A stretch of DNA of 33,876 nucleotides from Parvularculales bacterium (GTDB lineage Bacteria > Pseudomonadota > Alphaproteobacteria > JAPOUT01 > JBAJNM01): contig JBAJNM010000018.1 in assembly GCA_036881865.1 (NCBI GenBank), forward strand, positions 1 to 33,876. Direction: 5' to 3'. This document shows positions 33,310-33,876 of the stretch, piece by piece. The translations under genes were made by a program, and so were the position numbers. The notes below the pieces were generated by a model, which did no database searches, had not been told where the DNA came from, and worked only from the letters and a program-made list of their open reading frames with translations. Positions within the stretch are counted from its first letter, which is position 1, and every line of letters begins with the position of its first letter.

Positions 33310-33536
33310 AAGCCCTCTTCCTTATATCTCTTGGTCTCTTGTTTAGTGAGGCTAAGCAATCTTCCCAGCATATACAGATATTGTCCTAAGGCCAAGATTA
33401 ATGCCCACACCTGCCTATAAAGTTATGCCCCACCACGCTAGAATGGACGGGCGGGGCAGTTAAAAAAGACGATATAAAAGGGGTTTATGAGAAGTTCCCT
33501 ATGGGAATTTATTAGTCAGTATCACCGTCATCCCTA
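33310..33536. promoter_or_regulatory. 227-base leader of the second acyl-CoA operon
   Basis: Between the partial right-hand gene and the ACAD operon, both on the minus strand. It holds a GC-rich imperfect stem, TGCCCC/GGGGCA at 33426-33458, and a small perfect stem TTCCC-TAT-GGGAA near 33496-33508 that is followed by TTTATT only on the plus strand, where no gene precedes it. A promoter for the ACAD operon should be here, but I cannot place it. Confidence 0.35.
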
Positions 33537-33876
33537 TTACCATTCCCTTCGCCAATGACGAGGCCAACCGCGTCGCTTATGGAAATCCATATTGGCCAGC
33601 GCTTCAGAGGCTTTAAGGCGATCTTCATCATCCAGTTTTTCTATGGCCGAGAGAAAAATTCTGCGGGCAGGCGGTATCAGTTCTTCATAACTTTCAACCA
33701 TATTATCAAATGCCTGACCCACCGCCATTGAATCATACGGCGTTATGGCGAGAGCGATCGCCAACACCTGACGCTGCTCACCGGCCTGTCTCATCGTCGC
33801 CCTGATCGCGGGCCGTGCGTCTTTCAGGCTTCGGCGAATATCCCTACGCACATCGGCAGGTATGGACGACATAAGA
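33537..33876 (-). CDS. Periplasmic heavy-metal sensor-like (Spy/CpxP-related) protein, 5' partial
   Basis: The frame is open to the right window edge, so the start is probably outside; the ATG at 33872 would give 111 residues. The visible part is almost all helical and charged: IPADVRRDIRRSLKDARPAIRATMRQ, quoted in parts as PADVRRDIRRSL and ARPAIRATMRQ, then AITPYDSMAVGQAFDNMVESYEEL and LDDEDRLKASEALANM. This matches the hairpin of the heavy-metal resistance (CnrX/ZraP/Spy-like) family of alphaproteobacteria, which usually has an N-terminal membrane anchor, here off the window. The tail RRGWPRHWRREW is Arg/Trp-rich. The function could be metal or envelope-stress sensing; confidence is moderate. 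Confidence 0.7.
   Translation of the reverse strand, partial: LMSSIPADVRRDIRRSLKDARPAIRATMRQAGEQRQVLAIALAITPYDSMAVGQAFDNMVESYEELIPPARRIFLSAIEKLDDEDRLKASEALANMDFHKRRGWPRHWRREW

Noticed and set aside
33426-33458. GC-rich stem as an intrinsic terminator
   Set aside because: The arms are imperfect and no T-run follows in either direction; an A-run follows on the plus strand.
1-33876. CRISPR arrays, insertion sequences, toxin-antitoxin pairs
   Set aside because: Looked for repeated spacers, terminal inverted repeats, transposase motifs and small overlapping gene pairs; none seen.

Overview
This window looks like a chromosomal segment of an alphaproteobacterium, probably close to Hyphomicrobiales (Rhizobiales) or Parvibaculales. 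Base composition is moderate (about half GC by eye). The evidence is conserved gene order and family type rather than one marker: psd-pssA; nadE-gltX; gph divergent from rpiA-gor; a class II DAHP synthase; and cobT divergent from cobS-DUF1289-TIGR02281 protease, followed by an ExoC/NoeK-like phosphomannomutase. Both ends cut through genes: an RND efflux pump on the left and a Spy/CpxP-like periplasmic protein on the right.

Layout. 1-2.6 kb: C-terminal part of an RND permease (+). 2.6-9.8 kb: minus-strand core metabolism, namely phospholipid synthesis (psd, pssA), a RarD-like transporter coupled to citramalate synthase (isoleucine route), glutamyl-tRNA synthetase and glutamine-dependent NAD synthetase. 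9.9-12 kb: two tandem zinc-free medium-chain reductases (+). 12-16.3 kb: aroG (class II), gor and rpiA (-), with gph (+). 16.37 kb: tRNA-Val(CAC), followed by a small accessory-looking patch holding a GIY-YIG nuclease and AT-rich DNA with one doubtful small ORF. 17.6-20 kb: cobA (SUMT), a GST and an MFE-2-like SDR. 20-23.7 kb: a minus-strand acyl-CoA operon of two acyl-CoA dehydrogenases, a crotonase and an ABM monooxygenase. 23.8-28.2 kb: cobT/cobS, DUF1289, the aspartic protease and PMM. 28.2-33.3 kb: a second minus-strand run of two acyl-CoA dehydrogenases, an SDR, dusA and a TauE/SafE permease.

The main theme beyond housekeeping is acyl-CoA catabolism. Each of two separate operons pairs a long acyl-CoA dehydrogenase, lacking the usual C-terminal catalytic Glu, with a short divergent partner. 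This is the layout of heteromeric (alpha2beta2) dehydrogenases known from steroid and side-chain degradation. The associated SDRs, crotonase, GST and reductases would fit degradation of unusual lipids or sterols, but the substrate cannot be read from sequence.

I did not find a clearly new system: no CRISPR, transposon, integrase or toxin-antitoxin pair is visible. The most interesting items are the heteromeric ACAD pairs, two enzymes with altered active-site residues (SDR Tyr to Phe; crotonase Glu to Phe/Asp), the GIY-YIG gene beside tRNA-Val, and a perfect hairpin centred on the psd stop codon.
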